Shown: positions 1 to 11,517 of the stretch, one piece after another
Numbering within the stretch: the stretch's first letter is position 1
How the letters are laid out: each line of letters opens with the position of its first letter
Source of the DNA: Aphidius gifuensis
Lineage: Eukaryota > Arthropoda > Insecta > Hymenoptera > Braconidae
Reading direction: 5' to 3'
Assembly: GCF_014905175.1 (NCBI RefSeq)
Contig: NC_057791.1
Location: forward strand, 18,852,177-18,916,176
DNA length: 64,000 bases
Notes under the pieces: model-generated
Told to the model about the DNA's origin: nothing
The model's input: the letters and a program-made list of their open reading frames with translations, nothing else
The model's database searches: none
Translations under genes and position numbers: made by a program

Positions 1-165
1 AGACCTCTTGTTTTGAAAGACACAGGAGTGACAGTGTCAGGATTTTTTGTGTTGTTGTTTTGTCTTTTTTTTTACATGCAAACGTTCTCATGTTGAATAA
101 AACTCCAAAACGCAATTTATTATTTACGTTTTGATAATTCAAATATAAATTCACATAGTAAATAT

Positions 166-981
166 AAGTTGACATACCTTGGATGTAGACTGAATTAAAC
201 TTCTTCAATAACAAAACAATTAAGTCAACGTTTCTATTGACAAACAGCTCCAAATAAAAAATTATAAAATTCACTCAAAATATCACTAAACACAATTTAT
301 TTTTACGATTGAGAATATTGAAAAAAAAAAAATAATAACCTTTTAATAATTAATTAATACTTGAAATCAACGAGAAAAAAAAAAAAAAAACAAGTTTAAT
401 TTATTCGCGCCAAATAAAATATTTAAAACTTAAAAACAATGATGGCCGATGATTAATTTTTTTTTTTTTTTTTATGCGTGGGAGACGTGTGCAATGGACG
501 GGTTAAAAATTTGCCAAAACGGAGCATCTCACTGATATGAAAAAAATTTCTAATCACTCTTGATTTCAATCAATCCATCGAATATCCATATAAAATATTG
601 AAGCCCCGACAATGAGCAACAATAATAATTAACTCTTATAATAAAATTGTAATTACAATAACCGATAATTCACTCCGAAAATATTTTTTTTTTTACGGCG
701 TCACTTTTTTTTTTTCACTAATTTTACTAAATACACTTAAAATACACTAATTTTCATCAAATAAAATATATCCACGGACTGTCGACTAATTAAACTATTA
801 AATTAAGATATTTTTATAATTAATTTGCAATAATAATTAACAACAATACGACAATTACACGGAGCGATGTGAGGGTGCCCGGTGACAAAAAAATAATGAA
901 TTGTCTCCCCTTTTTTTTTTTTTTTTTGCATAAGTGAGACAGCGACAGCGGGCTGTGAGAGAAACAAAAAGAGAGGAAAAA
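166..981 (-). repeat. Left arm of a large inverted duplication
   Basis: This arm is the reverse complement of 1411-2148. Long shared stretches are visible: the segment around 931-960 (GTGAGACAGCGACAGCG) reappears inverted at 1439-1460, and 608-628 reappears inverted at 1768-1788. Similarity is near-perfect in the inner part (about 400-960) and weaker outside, with an extra block of roughly 80 bases at about 245-330. Read on the minus strand, the arm ends at 166-192 in CCAAG followed by GTATGTC, a good splice-donor match. A spacer of about 430 bases (982-1410) separates the arms. The arms contain no convincing open reading frame; the 75-codon minus frame at 820-1047 is low-complexity. Confidence 0.9.
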
Positions 982-1410
982 AATCAAATTACAAAATTCA
1001 AAATAATTGTAAATAAAAATAGCATAAGAAAAATAAGCAATTGCCAATTAGCTTTAATAATAATTAAGAAAATGAGCTTAATGTTTTAATCCAATAATTA
1101 AATAAATATCAAATTAATAATTTTTTTTTTTATCGATAATGTGGAAAAACAATTGACCAAAATTTAAATAAATAATGGCGTCATTCCGACATTATCGATC
1201 AACAAATAGAAAAAAAAAAACAATAAAATAATTAATAAACATCGATTAAATAATTTTTTGGTAATAATCTAAGTTAATTATTAATTAAAACATAATATGA
1301 TATCTCAAGTCTTATATTTTTTATTAAAATTATTTTTATGATTTACATTATTGGCATGTGTAATGTATTGTCATCCATGTTTATCCTGAAATTAGCTATT
1401 GTTTTTTTTT
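982..1410. other. Spacer of the inverted duplication
   Basis: This unique A+T-rich sequence between the two arms holds short A and T runs and no open frame or motif that I can support. Its length (about 430 bases) would form the loop if the arms paired in RNA. Confidence 0.6.
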
Positions 1411-2148
1411 TTTTTTTTTCTCTTTGTTTCTCTCACGGCCCGCTGTCGCTGTCTCACTTATGCAAAAAAAAAAAAAAATAAAAAGGGAGACAATTCATTT
1501 TTTTTTTGTCACCGGGCACCCTCACATCGCTCCGTGTAAGTGTCGTATTGTTGTTAATTATTATTGCAAATTAATTATAAAAATATCTTAATTTAATAGT
1601 TTAATTAGTCGACAGTCCGTGGATATATTTTATTTGATGAAAATTAGTGTATTTTAAGTGTATTTAGTAAAATTAGTGAAAAAAAAAAAAGTGACGCCGT
1701 AAAAAAAAAAATATTTTCGGAGTGAATTATCGGTTATTGTAATTACAATTTTATTATAAGAGTTAATTATTATTGTTGCTCATTGTCGGGGCTTCAATAT
1801 TTTATATGGATATTCGATGGATTGATTGAAATCAAGAGTGATTAGCAATTTTTTTCATATCAGTGAGATGCTCCGTTTTGGCAAATTTTTAACCCGTCCA
1901 TTGCACACGTCTCCCACGCATAAAAAAAAAAAAAAAAAATTAATCAGCGGCCATCATTGTTTTTAAGTTTTAAATATTTTATTTGGCGCGAATAAAATGA
2001 CTAGGGTTTTTTTTTTAGTGATTTCAAGTGTTAATTAAATTTCAAAATATAGTTTCTTTTTTTTTGGAAGCTGTCAACGAAAATGTCGATTCAATCGGTT
2101 TGTTATTAAATAAATTTAAACCAGTCTACATTCAAGGTATGTCAACTT
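1411..2148 (+). repeat. Right arm of the inverted duplication; possible promoter and noncoding first exon
   Basis: This is the plus-strand copy of the arm. It runs from the pyrimidine run before TCTCTTTGTTTCTCTC, through the shared GC-richer segment (CCCGCTGTCGCTGTC) and the CCGTTTTGGC and CACACGTCTCCCACGC segments, to TTCAAG at 2131-2136 followed by GTATGT. Both arms keep this donor-like outer end even though the outer flanks have diverged, which suggests that the donor is functional. I infer that each arm could carry a promoter plus an untranslated first exon, firing outward. This arm points toward mir-10 and Dfd. A transposon-like foldback or an assembly artefact are alternatives. Confidence 0.55.
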
Positions 2149-4796
2149 ATTTCTAATATTTTTTAACAGTCTATATATTTTTTTGGAGTAAACAGAAAAA
2201 ATATAAAACAATATTTTACCATTTTTTTTCCAAATTTAAATTGAATAATAAAGTGAGAAGTATAATATAAGGCGAATTGAATAGAAACAAAATAAAAAAA
2301 AAAAAAAAAACATACTGACTCTTGCGTCCAGCGTCTGTCAAAATAAGGAGCTTGTTTTTTTTATTTATTTTTATTATTATTATTATCATGTTTTGTTATG
2401 CAGTGTATTAATACAGTATTGTGTCAATTTTTTTTTTTTTTTTATTATGAGTGATTTTTATTTCGTTGTGATCAACCAACAGTGTTGTGTTATATTTTGT
2501 TTTTTTTTTTTACATTGTCTAAGGTCAGTACGTCAATAGCAAAAAAAACATACAATCTTAATATATAAAAACAATTTTATTTTCAAATTTTTATATTTTT
2601 TAATTTAATTTCAAATAATATATTTTGCAAAAAAAAAATTGCATTAATTTTCTTTACACTAAAAGAATAAATTAATAAAAATAAAAATTTGGTTATCTAA
2701 ATTTTGCCAATGGAGCAAATGTATTGAACTTTGATAGGGCCAATATTTATACAAATGTATTGAGTGACAGATGAACATAAAATAAAGACATTCGTCGATG
2801 TTAACCCGATTCAGGTTCATTCCGAAGGTTGTCGGTATTTTCCTTAACCCTCAATCGCTGCAACTCGTTGCTCTTTTTATTCATCATATTTTTTTGTTTT
2901 ATTTCATCAGTACACAGAGAGAAACAAGACTTTACTACTTTTATGTACGTAGTCTGAATAACAAATCTGTCCAATTCACATGTCGACATCAAAGAAGATA
3001 ATATAAACACTACATTGATACAACGCCAACAAAGACCTAATGTTTTATTAATGCTTTTTCGAAATATCTCCTTCTCTTTCTTGGATCTTTCACGTCATCA
3101 TTGACTATTTTTTTTTTTTTCATATGTATACCGTTTTATTTTCACAAATACTCAAGCTAACGTCAACCGAGAACAACTCGTATTGCAGCTTTTTTTTTTT
3201 TTCTTTTTTCGGCAAATTATATATTAAGTCATCTTACGTATATATTTTCTGACTCAATTGACATTTGTTTCGCGATACAAATACGACAGTTTGATTGGTC
3301 TAATAATGGATGATGAAATTATTTAACAAACTTATGGTTTTTTTTTTTATTTAAATTTAAATAGAAATTTATTTATGATAAGTCAATAAATTGCTTGATA
3401 ATTTAGAGTCATTCCCTAGTTGTTTTAACAATTTAAATGCAATCGAACTCGTCGCTTACATTTTTGACATTTACAAAGTTTAAAAATTTAATATTAAATA
3501 TTGCCAAGACAAATACAACATTACTGTTTAGAGCTTAGATTTTTTAAATGACAATCAGAAACTGTACAAGCAAATTTTACTTGAATCGGTAAATATGTAG
3601 AAATAAAAATAAGAAAAGAAAAAACAGTCAAGGTTGAAGATAAAAGGTAAAGAACTGTCACGGAAGTATCAAGTTGAAAAACAGTAGAATAAAGACGAAT
3701 CAGGACAATGCCAGTAGAAGAATAAGGACACAAAAGTACAAATAAAAAAATTAAAACATGTAAGAAGTTGAAAAAAGAAAAAAAACAACAAGTTTTTTAA
3801 ATGTAAAAAAATTACATTGTTTTACATGTTTACTCGTCTACGAAGACCAGTTTGAACACGGTTACCCCCAGTCACTTGTGTCATCAATTCGAATTTTTTC
3901 CTGCTCATATTTGCGACAGTGATGGATGTTTACTTTTTCACTTTTGTACACCCGATTCCTATTATGGACCGAAGGAAATCATGAAAAACCTATACACTAC
4001 AATCGGCTTGATACATGTTGTTGGGGGCCGCATCGAAATACCCCTCGATTTCGCATGTCCAAATTGTAGTAATTATTGCAATTCCCCCTAATTTTTTTTA
4101 GCAAAAAAAAATTTCATTTATTTATATTGTGATGTTAAAAAAAAAAAACAAAAATATAAATTGAAGTTATTTAAATTAAATTTTAGGTCAGGTTGTATTT
4201 TTTTTTTTTTTATGAATTATTAATAAAATCGTTGACATTGGTATCGATGTATATGGGGCATTCTACAATAAATCCCAAAGTCTAAAGCGTTGACTTGAAG
4301 GCAAAAAAAAAATTAGTAAATTAAATTGTTGACTATGCAAATTGATTCTAACTCTTGGCTGATTTATTCGTCTGGAATTGAATTTAAAAAAAAAAATAAT
4401 TCTGTAATTTTTAGGGTTTTTAAAACGCTATAAGATAGATGATTCAAATTTAATTTTTTGATCATTTAATTGATATGATTTAATGATCACCTAGGCAACT
4501 ATAATTTTAACTTGCCGTTGGCAAGAACGGTATTTAACATCAGCAAAAGATATAATACTACTAAACTATCGTCGATAAAATGATGACCCAAAATATTACG
4601 GTCGATAGAACCTCACCTCTCCAGGTAACACGTTCTGCTACCTATTCTACCTTTTAGATGGAAGTAATTGCTACCAAAAATCCGACTTTTTTTGGCTATA
4701 CTTGCTTTAGCTCAAAAGCACAAAAGTATATTCGAGATATATATACATGTATTTAAAAAGTGTGAAAATTTGATCAAGAAGTAACATACCATCAAC
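2149..4796. other. Gene-free A+T-rich stretch
   Basis: It is dominated by poly-A/T runs. A less A+T-rich patch at about 3840-4090 contains a 79-codon plus-strand open frame that begins at TTG, not ATG, and is not recognisable. Another patch at about 4490-4680 lies just upstream of the exon-like segment at 4797. Such patches in a Hox cluster could be conserved regulatory elements, but nothing here proves it. Confidence 0.5.
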
Positions 4797-4896
4797 ATGG
4801 TAGGCGGTAGCCAGTTTGAGCGACTTCTTGGTCAATATTATAGTAGTGACTTGACGGAATATCAACACCAGAAACTAGATGGCGACGTCGTTGAAT
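4797..4896 (+). other. Exon-like segment with ATG and strong splice donor
   Basis: An ATG in the favourable context ATCAACATGG opens a frame of 33 codons plus one base. It reads MVGGSQFERLLGQYY and then about 18 further residues, ending at GAAT followed by GTAAGT, a full consensus donor. If unspliced, the frame stops three codons later. Base composition is clearly less A+T-rich than the surroundings. The peptide resembles no Hox protein or other family I know. A following acceptor at 5405 (TTTCAG) would keep the frame open for about 17 codons. It may be a first coding exon of a small gene or a chance frame in a regulatory element. Confidence 0.3.
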
Positions 4897-7800
4897 GTAA
4901 GTAAAAAATAAAATAAATATTTCTATAATAATTGAACAAAAATCTAATATTTAAGATTATTATTTTTTGATATTTCAATGATAAGATCTTTTTATAAATT
5001 AATTTAGTACAATAAAAAAATCTTATACTGTCTATCTAGTAATTCTATTCTACCATTTTCAAATCACAAATTATTTCTCAGAGCAGTCATGGATATCGAC
5101 TTTATAATAATATTTTTTTATAACACTAAACCAGTTGAATAAGATGATATTTAGTTGGCGAATGAATTCGTAGGAATATTAGTGATCGACCCCGGTGAAA
5201 GCATTGACCTTGCCAGGGTCTAGACTCGCCCAATGTAATATACAAATAAAAATATTCGTCCAGTAGAAATAGGTGGTGGTACAAATAGCTGTATTACATG
5301 CGTAATTCTCTTGAGTCCTTGAAAAAAAAAATTGTTCAAACATTTATACAAATTTTAAATTCATTAATTAATTTTTTCTGTGATCAATTTAATTGAGTAT
5401 TTCAGTCAGCAACTGGTCGTCATCAAGTGTAGATACAATTTTTTTTCCTCGGTAAATTTTTATAATATCACTACTTGTTATTGGTTTATTTTTTTCAATA
5501 ATATTTTTGAAGTAGAAATACTCATTATCAGTGATTCAATAATTTTTTTTTTAATTATTTTTTACAATTCGTTTGACGACATACGGAGACGCCCTCGATT
5601 ATTGGCATCAACCCCCTCCGCAAACAAACAGACTTACGAGTTGCGCGGGCAATGAGCACACAACCCCTCTTTATTTATTTTTTTTTTCCACCATGCCGGG
5701 GTCTAGGGAGTGTACACTCAAACTCGTCTTTTGGATATTCAGCCAAGTAGAACAGGTCTACTGTTCGTCCGTTACATACAGTTACATATTAAAAGGTACA
5801 TTATTCAATTATATTTTTCTACAGGATATATGTCATATATATTAATCAAAATCATGTTTTTTTTTTTTTTGTGTTATTTAGTAATTTTGTGATCATATTT
5901 ATGTGCCTGCTTGATAAGTAAATCGGTGTAATGAAGCTTAGAATTTAGAGTAAATTTAACTTGTTGAAATCTTTATTATATTTTCATTTTTATTTATTTA
6001 TTGACGTTGTTCTGTGACATAAAGTGATCATCAAATAGAAATTTTTATATTATCAAAAATTAAATTTAAGTTATTGATTAATTTGGAGTATTTTTTTTTT
6101 CTCAATTTAGGATAAAAAAAATTAGAACGACGCTTGTGGCGCCATTCTAGAGAATGTCAAATTTTAGAATGCTAATCGATTTACTTCAACTCATAGTTTT
6201 GTTATATTAATAATTATTATTTATTTTGTCTTTGGATGACTTTTAATTAAATCAATTAAAATTATTATTCATAAATTTTCTAATAAATTCAAATAACTTT
6301 TACAGTCAAAGTTTACTTAAAAAAAAAATAATTCGTTTATAATTTTCAAGTCATTGTGTTATTAAATAGTAAAATCATAATAATAATTTGATATTGCAAA
6401 TTAAAAATTAATATTTAGGTTTGACAATATATTTTTAATTAATTTTTACATAAAATGTTTATACACCTATAAACTGGCTTTACCAAAGCAGTAGGGAGCA
6501 TGCGTCGGTATGGTCTATTGTTGCTATGGACCGCCGCAAATAATTCAATTATTTTTACCCAAAAATTTATCAAATAATTCGCCCTAAATTAATTCAATAA
6601 TCATTGTTGACTTTTAATTAATTTTTCAAATATACCTCGACTTTATAATACCAAAATAATGAAAAAAAAAAATTAGTATTTGTAAATCAATACTGTACAC
6701 AACACGAGAGTAATATTGCTTGTCACTATATTTCGTGTACCATCAACAAATTTAATTATTTTTTCGAAATTAAATGCTCCTTGTTGATTGCCCGTATTTT
6801 AAAAAATTTACGAGTTACCAAATAGATTGTTAGAGTAGTTAGTTTAGCCCGCATTTTATGTATAAAATCTATCAGTCTGTAATATCAAAATTCAAGGTTT
6901 ACCTATTTGTTTTTTACACTTTATGTAAAGTTTAATTAACAGAGTAATAGAGCAAGCAAATAATAGTTTATTTATTTTATATTTCATTGCTAAATTCTGA
7001 TTGGGTAGCTAATATTCTTCCAGGTATATGGGCACCTCATAGCCAAAAAGGTTTCAGAGCATGTCCAATTCATAGTATCAGAAAAAAATCTTAAATTCTT
7101 CGAATAGCACTATACAAAACTACAACTCTGTTATGTATAAAAAAAAAAAGAAACTTTCACTTTTTTGGCTATTGAATATTGTTGTATGCAGTGCATCTAG
7201 ATTTTTCATTTTTCTTTTTCTCAGAATAATTTTCTTCTTTTATTATTTTCATTTCTTTTTTTTTTTTTTTTCATTTTATTTTTTCAAAATTTGCCGATTC
7301 TGTTGAGAAATGACTTGACTTATTTAATTCCAATGTTTAAATAATTTTTAATTTATTCAATACATTGTTATTAATATTTAAAATCGACTTCAAGGTAAAA
7401 AGGTGGGGCCTGATCGATCCCTGTGCTGACTCTCATTCTCAGTGATAAAATTACCTTCAACACATCTTGTTTCCAGTCAATTAATTTCTCCAATAATATT
7501 ATTTCTATCAGATAAATATTTAGCAAAATACTTGTCAAATTAAATTTAAATATTTATTAATATCTCAATTGATTTTTTTTATTTATTAAAAATTTCCATT
7601 TGCAATTGCAAATAGTATAAAATTAAAAAAAAAATATTACAAATTATTAATAAACAAACCATATGATTTTAAATAATAATTATTTTATTTTTTTTTTACT
7701 CCACTAATTTTTTACACTCAATGCTCATTTAATTAATAAAAAAATTCTAAAAATAATAATTTAAAATATTAAACGTTTGGGTAGATTAATTTTTTCAATA

Positions 7801-8460
7801 AATTAATTAAAAAAATAAAAAAAAAGTAATAATAATATTTATATTATATATTTCCTGTTTAATAAGGTCTTGTGAATTTTATTACAGAGACGCCATAAAA
7901 TCAAAATAAAGCAGACAGTAGAGAATGAGTGAAAAAGACAAGGGGAAAAATGACGATGGCGTAGTCACAGAATCAAAATGATGCCAGATACCCAGCAGAT
8001 GGTTGCTCACATTTAACGTTTCATTTTATTTTTTCCACATGATATTTTTTGCCAAGATAACTCAACTTGGAGCTATATATTCCATATACAAAATACATCA
8101 AAATAAATTATGTAAGTATATTTAAAATAATGCTCCAAAAAAAAAAAGGAATACAAGTTAATTAAATTTTTAAAATGATATTCATCAGTTGGAATTTAGT
8201 ATCCACACGGTATTCGTAAATAGCAATAAAATAAAAAACATTTAATTGTTCTAAAAATTAGAGAGTTATTGATTTTGTAATTTTGGAATATATATTTTGT
8301 TTAATTACTGAGCTTAGTGGGGAAATTTATGCAATCATAAATATGCAAAATAAAAGAGTCATACATAATGCTATGTACTTGTCTGTTATATACATAAATA
8401 GAGTTGATTTACAGTATTAAAATGAATTTCATATTATTAAATTTAGTGTATGAAAATTTT
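4897..8460. other. Intergenic stretch with scattered GC-richer patches
   Basis: No supported gene lies here. Less A+T-rich patches at about 5560-5770 (two overlapping short open frames, neither recognisable) and 6470-6540 stand out. An acceptor-like TTTTATTACAG ends at 7887, followed by a patch (7888-8010) containing ATGGCGTAG. These could be noncoding exons or enhancers; the rest is A/T runs. Confidence 0.45.
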
Positions 8461-8465
8461 AACAG

Positions 8466-8566
8466 AAGGGGAATAAAAAGTGGAGGTTGAACAGTGATGG
8501 CGGCGACAGTTACAGCGTCGGCGTCAGTGTTAGCATTACCAAACTAAAACGTCGCGGTTCAATAAA
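8466..8566 (+). other. Possible terminal exon with micro-ORF
   Basis: An acceptor-like ATTTTAACAG ends at 8465. It is followed by a strikingly GC-rich island in which an ATG at 8497 opens 16 codons (MAATVTASASVLALPN) to TAA at 8545-8547. AATAAA followed by A's begins at 8561. The layout looks like a small last exon. The ATGGCGGC core also fits a PHO/YY1 site, so a Polycomb-response-type element is an alternative reading. Confidence 0.25.
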
Positions 8567-8811
8567 AAAAAAAATAATAATAAAATAAATTCCAATGATA
8601 TCTAAAATCTAATATAATTTCCTTGACTCTTAGCAAACCTGATTGTTATTTTATTTTTATTTACATTTAACACAACATGAAATGTATTAAGTGAAAACGA
8701 GTTTGTGAAATGTCAAAAAGTCAAGATACTGCTGAGTATAGATATGTGTTTTGACATTTTTTTATTTTTTTTTTTTGGCCCAAAGGATATTACTAAGGCA
8801 TGGTATATTTT

Positions 8812-8897
8812 TCATAATACATAAGTGGAATTTTGAGAGGATTACAAGATTAGTTGAAGATTACAAATTTCGATAATTTAACATGATTTTTATTTTT
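8812..8897 (+). repeat. Direct repeat copy 1 (about 85 bp)
   Basis: The segment from CATAATACATAAGTGG to CATGATTTTTATTTTTT recurs almost base for base at 9483-9566. The following sequence resembles the sequence after copy 2 only loosely, which suggests an old tandem duplication of about 670 bases in which this part stayed nearly identical. Confidence 0.85.
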
Positions 8898-9482
8898 TTT
8901 TTGAAAATATATCTGTGAAAAATTATTGTGTAATAAGTTTTAAAAAGATATATTTGTTTTTATTAAAATATTAATATGTTTTGATTTGAATATATACTAT
9001 ATTATAATTTGAATAATTTAAAATAATTTTATTTAAATAATTAGTAAATATTAAATTTAAAAATAATTGTTAAATTAATATTGAAATTACAGCTGAAAAA
9101 TAAAATTAAAAAATACAAATTTTTAGTATTAATTTTAAAACAATTATTTTATACTTTTAAAAATTAATTTTTTTAAATTATTATTAACACTTTTTTGTAG
9201 TTAGTTTAAGTAATTATTTTAGAACTTTTAGTATGAATACAAACAATAATTTTAGCATTTTTAGAATTAATTAAGATGCAATGCAATAAGAAATTAAATT
9301 GTACTATGTTAATATTTCAATAAAAATTATATCTTTTAACACTATCAAACAGATTAAATGATCATTGTCACACAATGCCATGTTAAGTCAGAAAAATAAA
9401 TACAATTTAATTAATTATTTTTTATGTTTAATTAGGTACATGTTATTAATCGTCTCAAAAAATGCAAATTAATGCTTTGTTC

Positions 9483-9566
9483 ATAATACATAAGTGGAAT
9501 TTTGAGAGGATTACAAGATTAGTTGAAGATTACAAATTTCGATAATTTAACATGATTTTTATTTTT
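9483..9566 (+). repeat. Direct repeat copy 2 (about 85 bp)
   Basis: This is a near-identical copy of 8812-8897, offset by 671 bases. It includes GAGAGGATTACAAGATTAG and AAATTTCGATAATTTAAC. Downstream similarity to copy 1 is patchy (shared GTAAATATTAAA and ACTTTTAAAAATT blocks). Confidence 0.85.
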
Positions 9567-9983
9567 TTTTAATTTGAAATATATATCCTGAAAAAAATTA
9601 TCTTAATGTAAAAACAAAGTTTTAATATTTAATAAAGATATTGGGGTTTGTTTTTTAAATAATTATATCAAGATTAGATAGTTTGTCGATAAAGTAGCTA
9701 GCTATTTAGATACTTATAAATATTATGTGAATAAAAATAGAAAATATAAATTATTTTTCATTTAAATAATAACTAGTAAATATTAAAATTTAATTAACAT
9801 AATTTTTGTAGTTAAAAATTAAATATTCTAAAGTTATTTAACAATTTAAAAAATTTATAATTTATAATAGTTATTTACTATTATTATGAAGTCTTTTGTT
9901 TTAATTTTTAGTTAATTTGTATACTTTTAAAAATTGTATATTGTCATTTAAATTTTGTATTAACAATTTGTATATTTTTACAG

Positions 9984-10239
9984 TGATTAACGATGCAACA
10001 TGGCGACTGAGTAAGAACAAGTAGCCGAGTCATGAATACAAACATATAATTCGAGCAAAGAACGGGAGAGCTGTATACCTCTATGATGAAAAGCAATAAG
10101 ACTGACTAAAAATTAGCTGTGTCATGCTTGATCCGTTAACGTTTGACTAGTTTAAATTCATGAGTCATTATTGCCAACACTTTTCAAGGCAGATGAAGAA
10201 TTTTATGTTGGGGTAGTCTCAGCACAGCAAGCAACATTC
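9984..10239 (+). ncRNA. Candidate noncoding exon upstream of mir-10
   Basis: The segment is preceded by a pyrimidine-rich acceptor (TATATTTTTACAG at 9971-9983) and followed by the donor GTAAGT at 10240. It is less A+T-rich than its flanks, and its frames carry stops, so it would be noncoding. It lies on the mir-10 strand, 1.2 kb upstream of the hairpin, as expected of a pri-mir-10 exon. This is inferred from splice signals only. Confidence 0.35.
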
Positions 10240-10331
10240 GTAAGTCATCAAATAAATACAGTAAATTATTTATTTATGTATATATTTTTATTTTTCAATA
10301 CATGTAATAATTATGTCATGTTATTTTTTAG

Positions 10332-10382
10332 GTCAATCATTAAAATTATTTATGCAACTGTTCATTCATCTTGAATCAAATG
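10332..10382 (+). ncRNA. Candidate noncoding exon upstream of mir-10
   Basis: The acceptor TTATTTTTTAG ends at 10331 and the donor GTAAGG begins at 10383, giving a 51-base segment 92 bases after the previous candidate exon. mir-10 would then lie in the next intron. There is no transcript evidence. Confidence 0.3.
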
Positions 10383-11436
10383 GTAAGGAAAAGGAAAAAT
10401 AATAAAGCTTTCAATTTTATTTTTTCAATGCAATTATTTAGCTTTGAAAAATATTTAATTGACATTTGGCTTGTATTAAATTATTGAGTGTTAATTTAAC
10501 AGTTTCAAGTATTTTTTTTTTTTTTTTATTTATATAAATTTTATTTGTATGAAATATATTTTTATATGAAATTAGAAATTTAGAGAAATGATAAATGTTG
10601 GTTTTATAATTTAGGAAAAGTCAAATCAGTCTTTGAATTTTTTATTAAAATCAGAGAAACTTTATATTTATTGTGTCGATTACAAAGTTAAATTTAAAAA
10701 ATTATTAAATTATTTTTGCTTTTATTACTCGTCATTTAAAAATAAAAATTTGACACAAATATTTAGAGAGAAATATAAATATTAGACAAAAAAAAAAAAA
10801 AACAATATCTTTGAGCTTTTTTTTTAAATCAAAAATAAAATGTTAATAATGTCAAGTTTATTTTAAATTTGCTATCATAAGATTTTCAATATTACTATTT
10901 AAATAAATTGTAATTTTCATTCTTATAAATCTAAAATTTATTATTAATTGTATTTTTTTTTCAAAATTACACAGCAATTATAAATTAATAATGTCATGAT
11001 AACTCGAAAGTTAAATATTTACAATTAGCGATGAGTTGCTTAATTTCTCTGCAAGATAATATATTTTACCTCTAAAGATTGGGCGTTAAATGATATTGTT
11101 TTTTGTATTATTTTTTGTCTGTTTTATTTTTTTTTTTATCTACATGACTTTGCAAAACATCAAGTTTCGAAGAACATAGTTAAATTATCAATAAAATAAG
11201 ATGATTCACGGTAAAAAAAAAATTAACTTAAATCAAAACTCATTAATCTATATAATAATTTTAGTATTTTTGTTTTTAATTACTTAAAATTTTTATTATT
11301 GATTTCAGATATTTCTGTTTTATCTACTGAATGTTGGATAATCCAGGCAAACACTGGGCCATTTCAACATTGAAATGGAAATGAAGATATTAAATTAACA
11401 AGTATAATTGATAAAATGCGAATAAAGGCCCAGTTA
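10383..11436. other. A+T-rich flank upstream of mir-10
   Basis: I see nothing here beyond A/T runs until about 11320. There the sequence becomes more complex (ATCCAGGCAAACACTGGGCC) as part of the immediate 5' flank of the mir-10 hairpin. Confidence 0.5.
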
Positions 11437-11517
11437 ATGTTCTACATCTACCCTGTAGATCCGAATTTGTTTGAAAAAAGGCGACAAATTCGGTTCTAGA
11501 GAGGTTTGTGTGGTGCA
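11437..11517 (+). ncRNA. mir-10: mir-10 microRNA precursor
   Basis: The 5' arm holds the mature miR-10-5p at 11450-11470, containing CCCTGTAGATCCGAATTTG. The 3' arm holds miR-10-3p at 11485-11507, containing AAATTCGGTTCTAGAGAGG. They pair across a short loop (TTGAAAAAAGGCGA) to give a classic hairpin. mir-10 is an ancient bilaterian microRNA located between the Hox4 (Dfd) and Hox5 (Scr) genes and transcribed in the Hox direction; position and strand match here, with Dfd 20 kb downstream. It regulates Hox and other mRNAs after transcription. Both arms match the arthropod sequences as I remember them. The precursor ends are approximate. Confidence 0.97.

Noticed and set aside
3852..4091. 79-codon plus frame with a CPNC...C cluster near its end
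   Set aside because: It begins at TTG rather than ATG, matches no family I know, and has no splice or initiation context; kept only as a composition patch.
5573..5845. 90-codon frame containing a GDALDYWHQPPPQ-like stretch
   Set aside because: It starts at TTG, has a T-rich low-complexity middle and overlaps another frame of equal length; no recognisable domain.
8812..9566. LTRs of a short retroelement
   Set aside because: The direct repeats are only about 85 bp, without TG...CA ends, primer-binding site or coding sequence between them.
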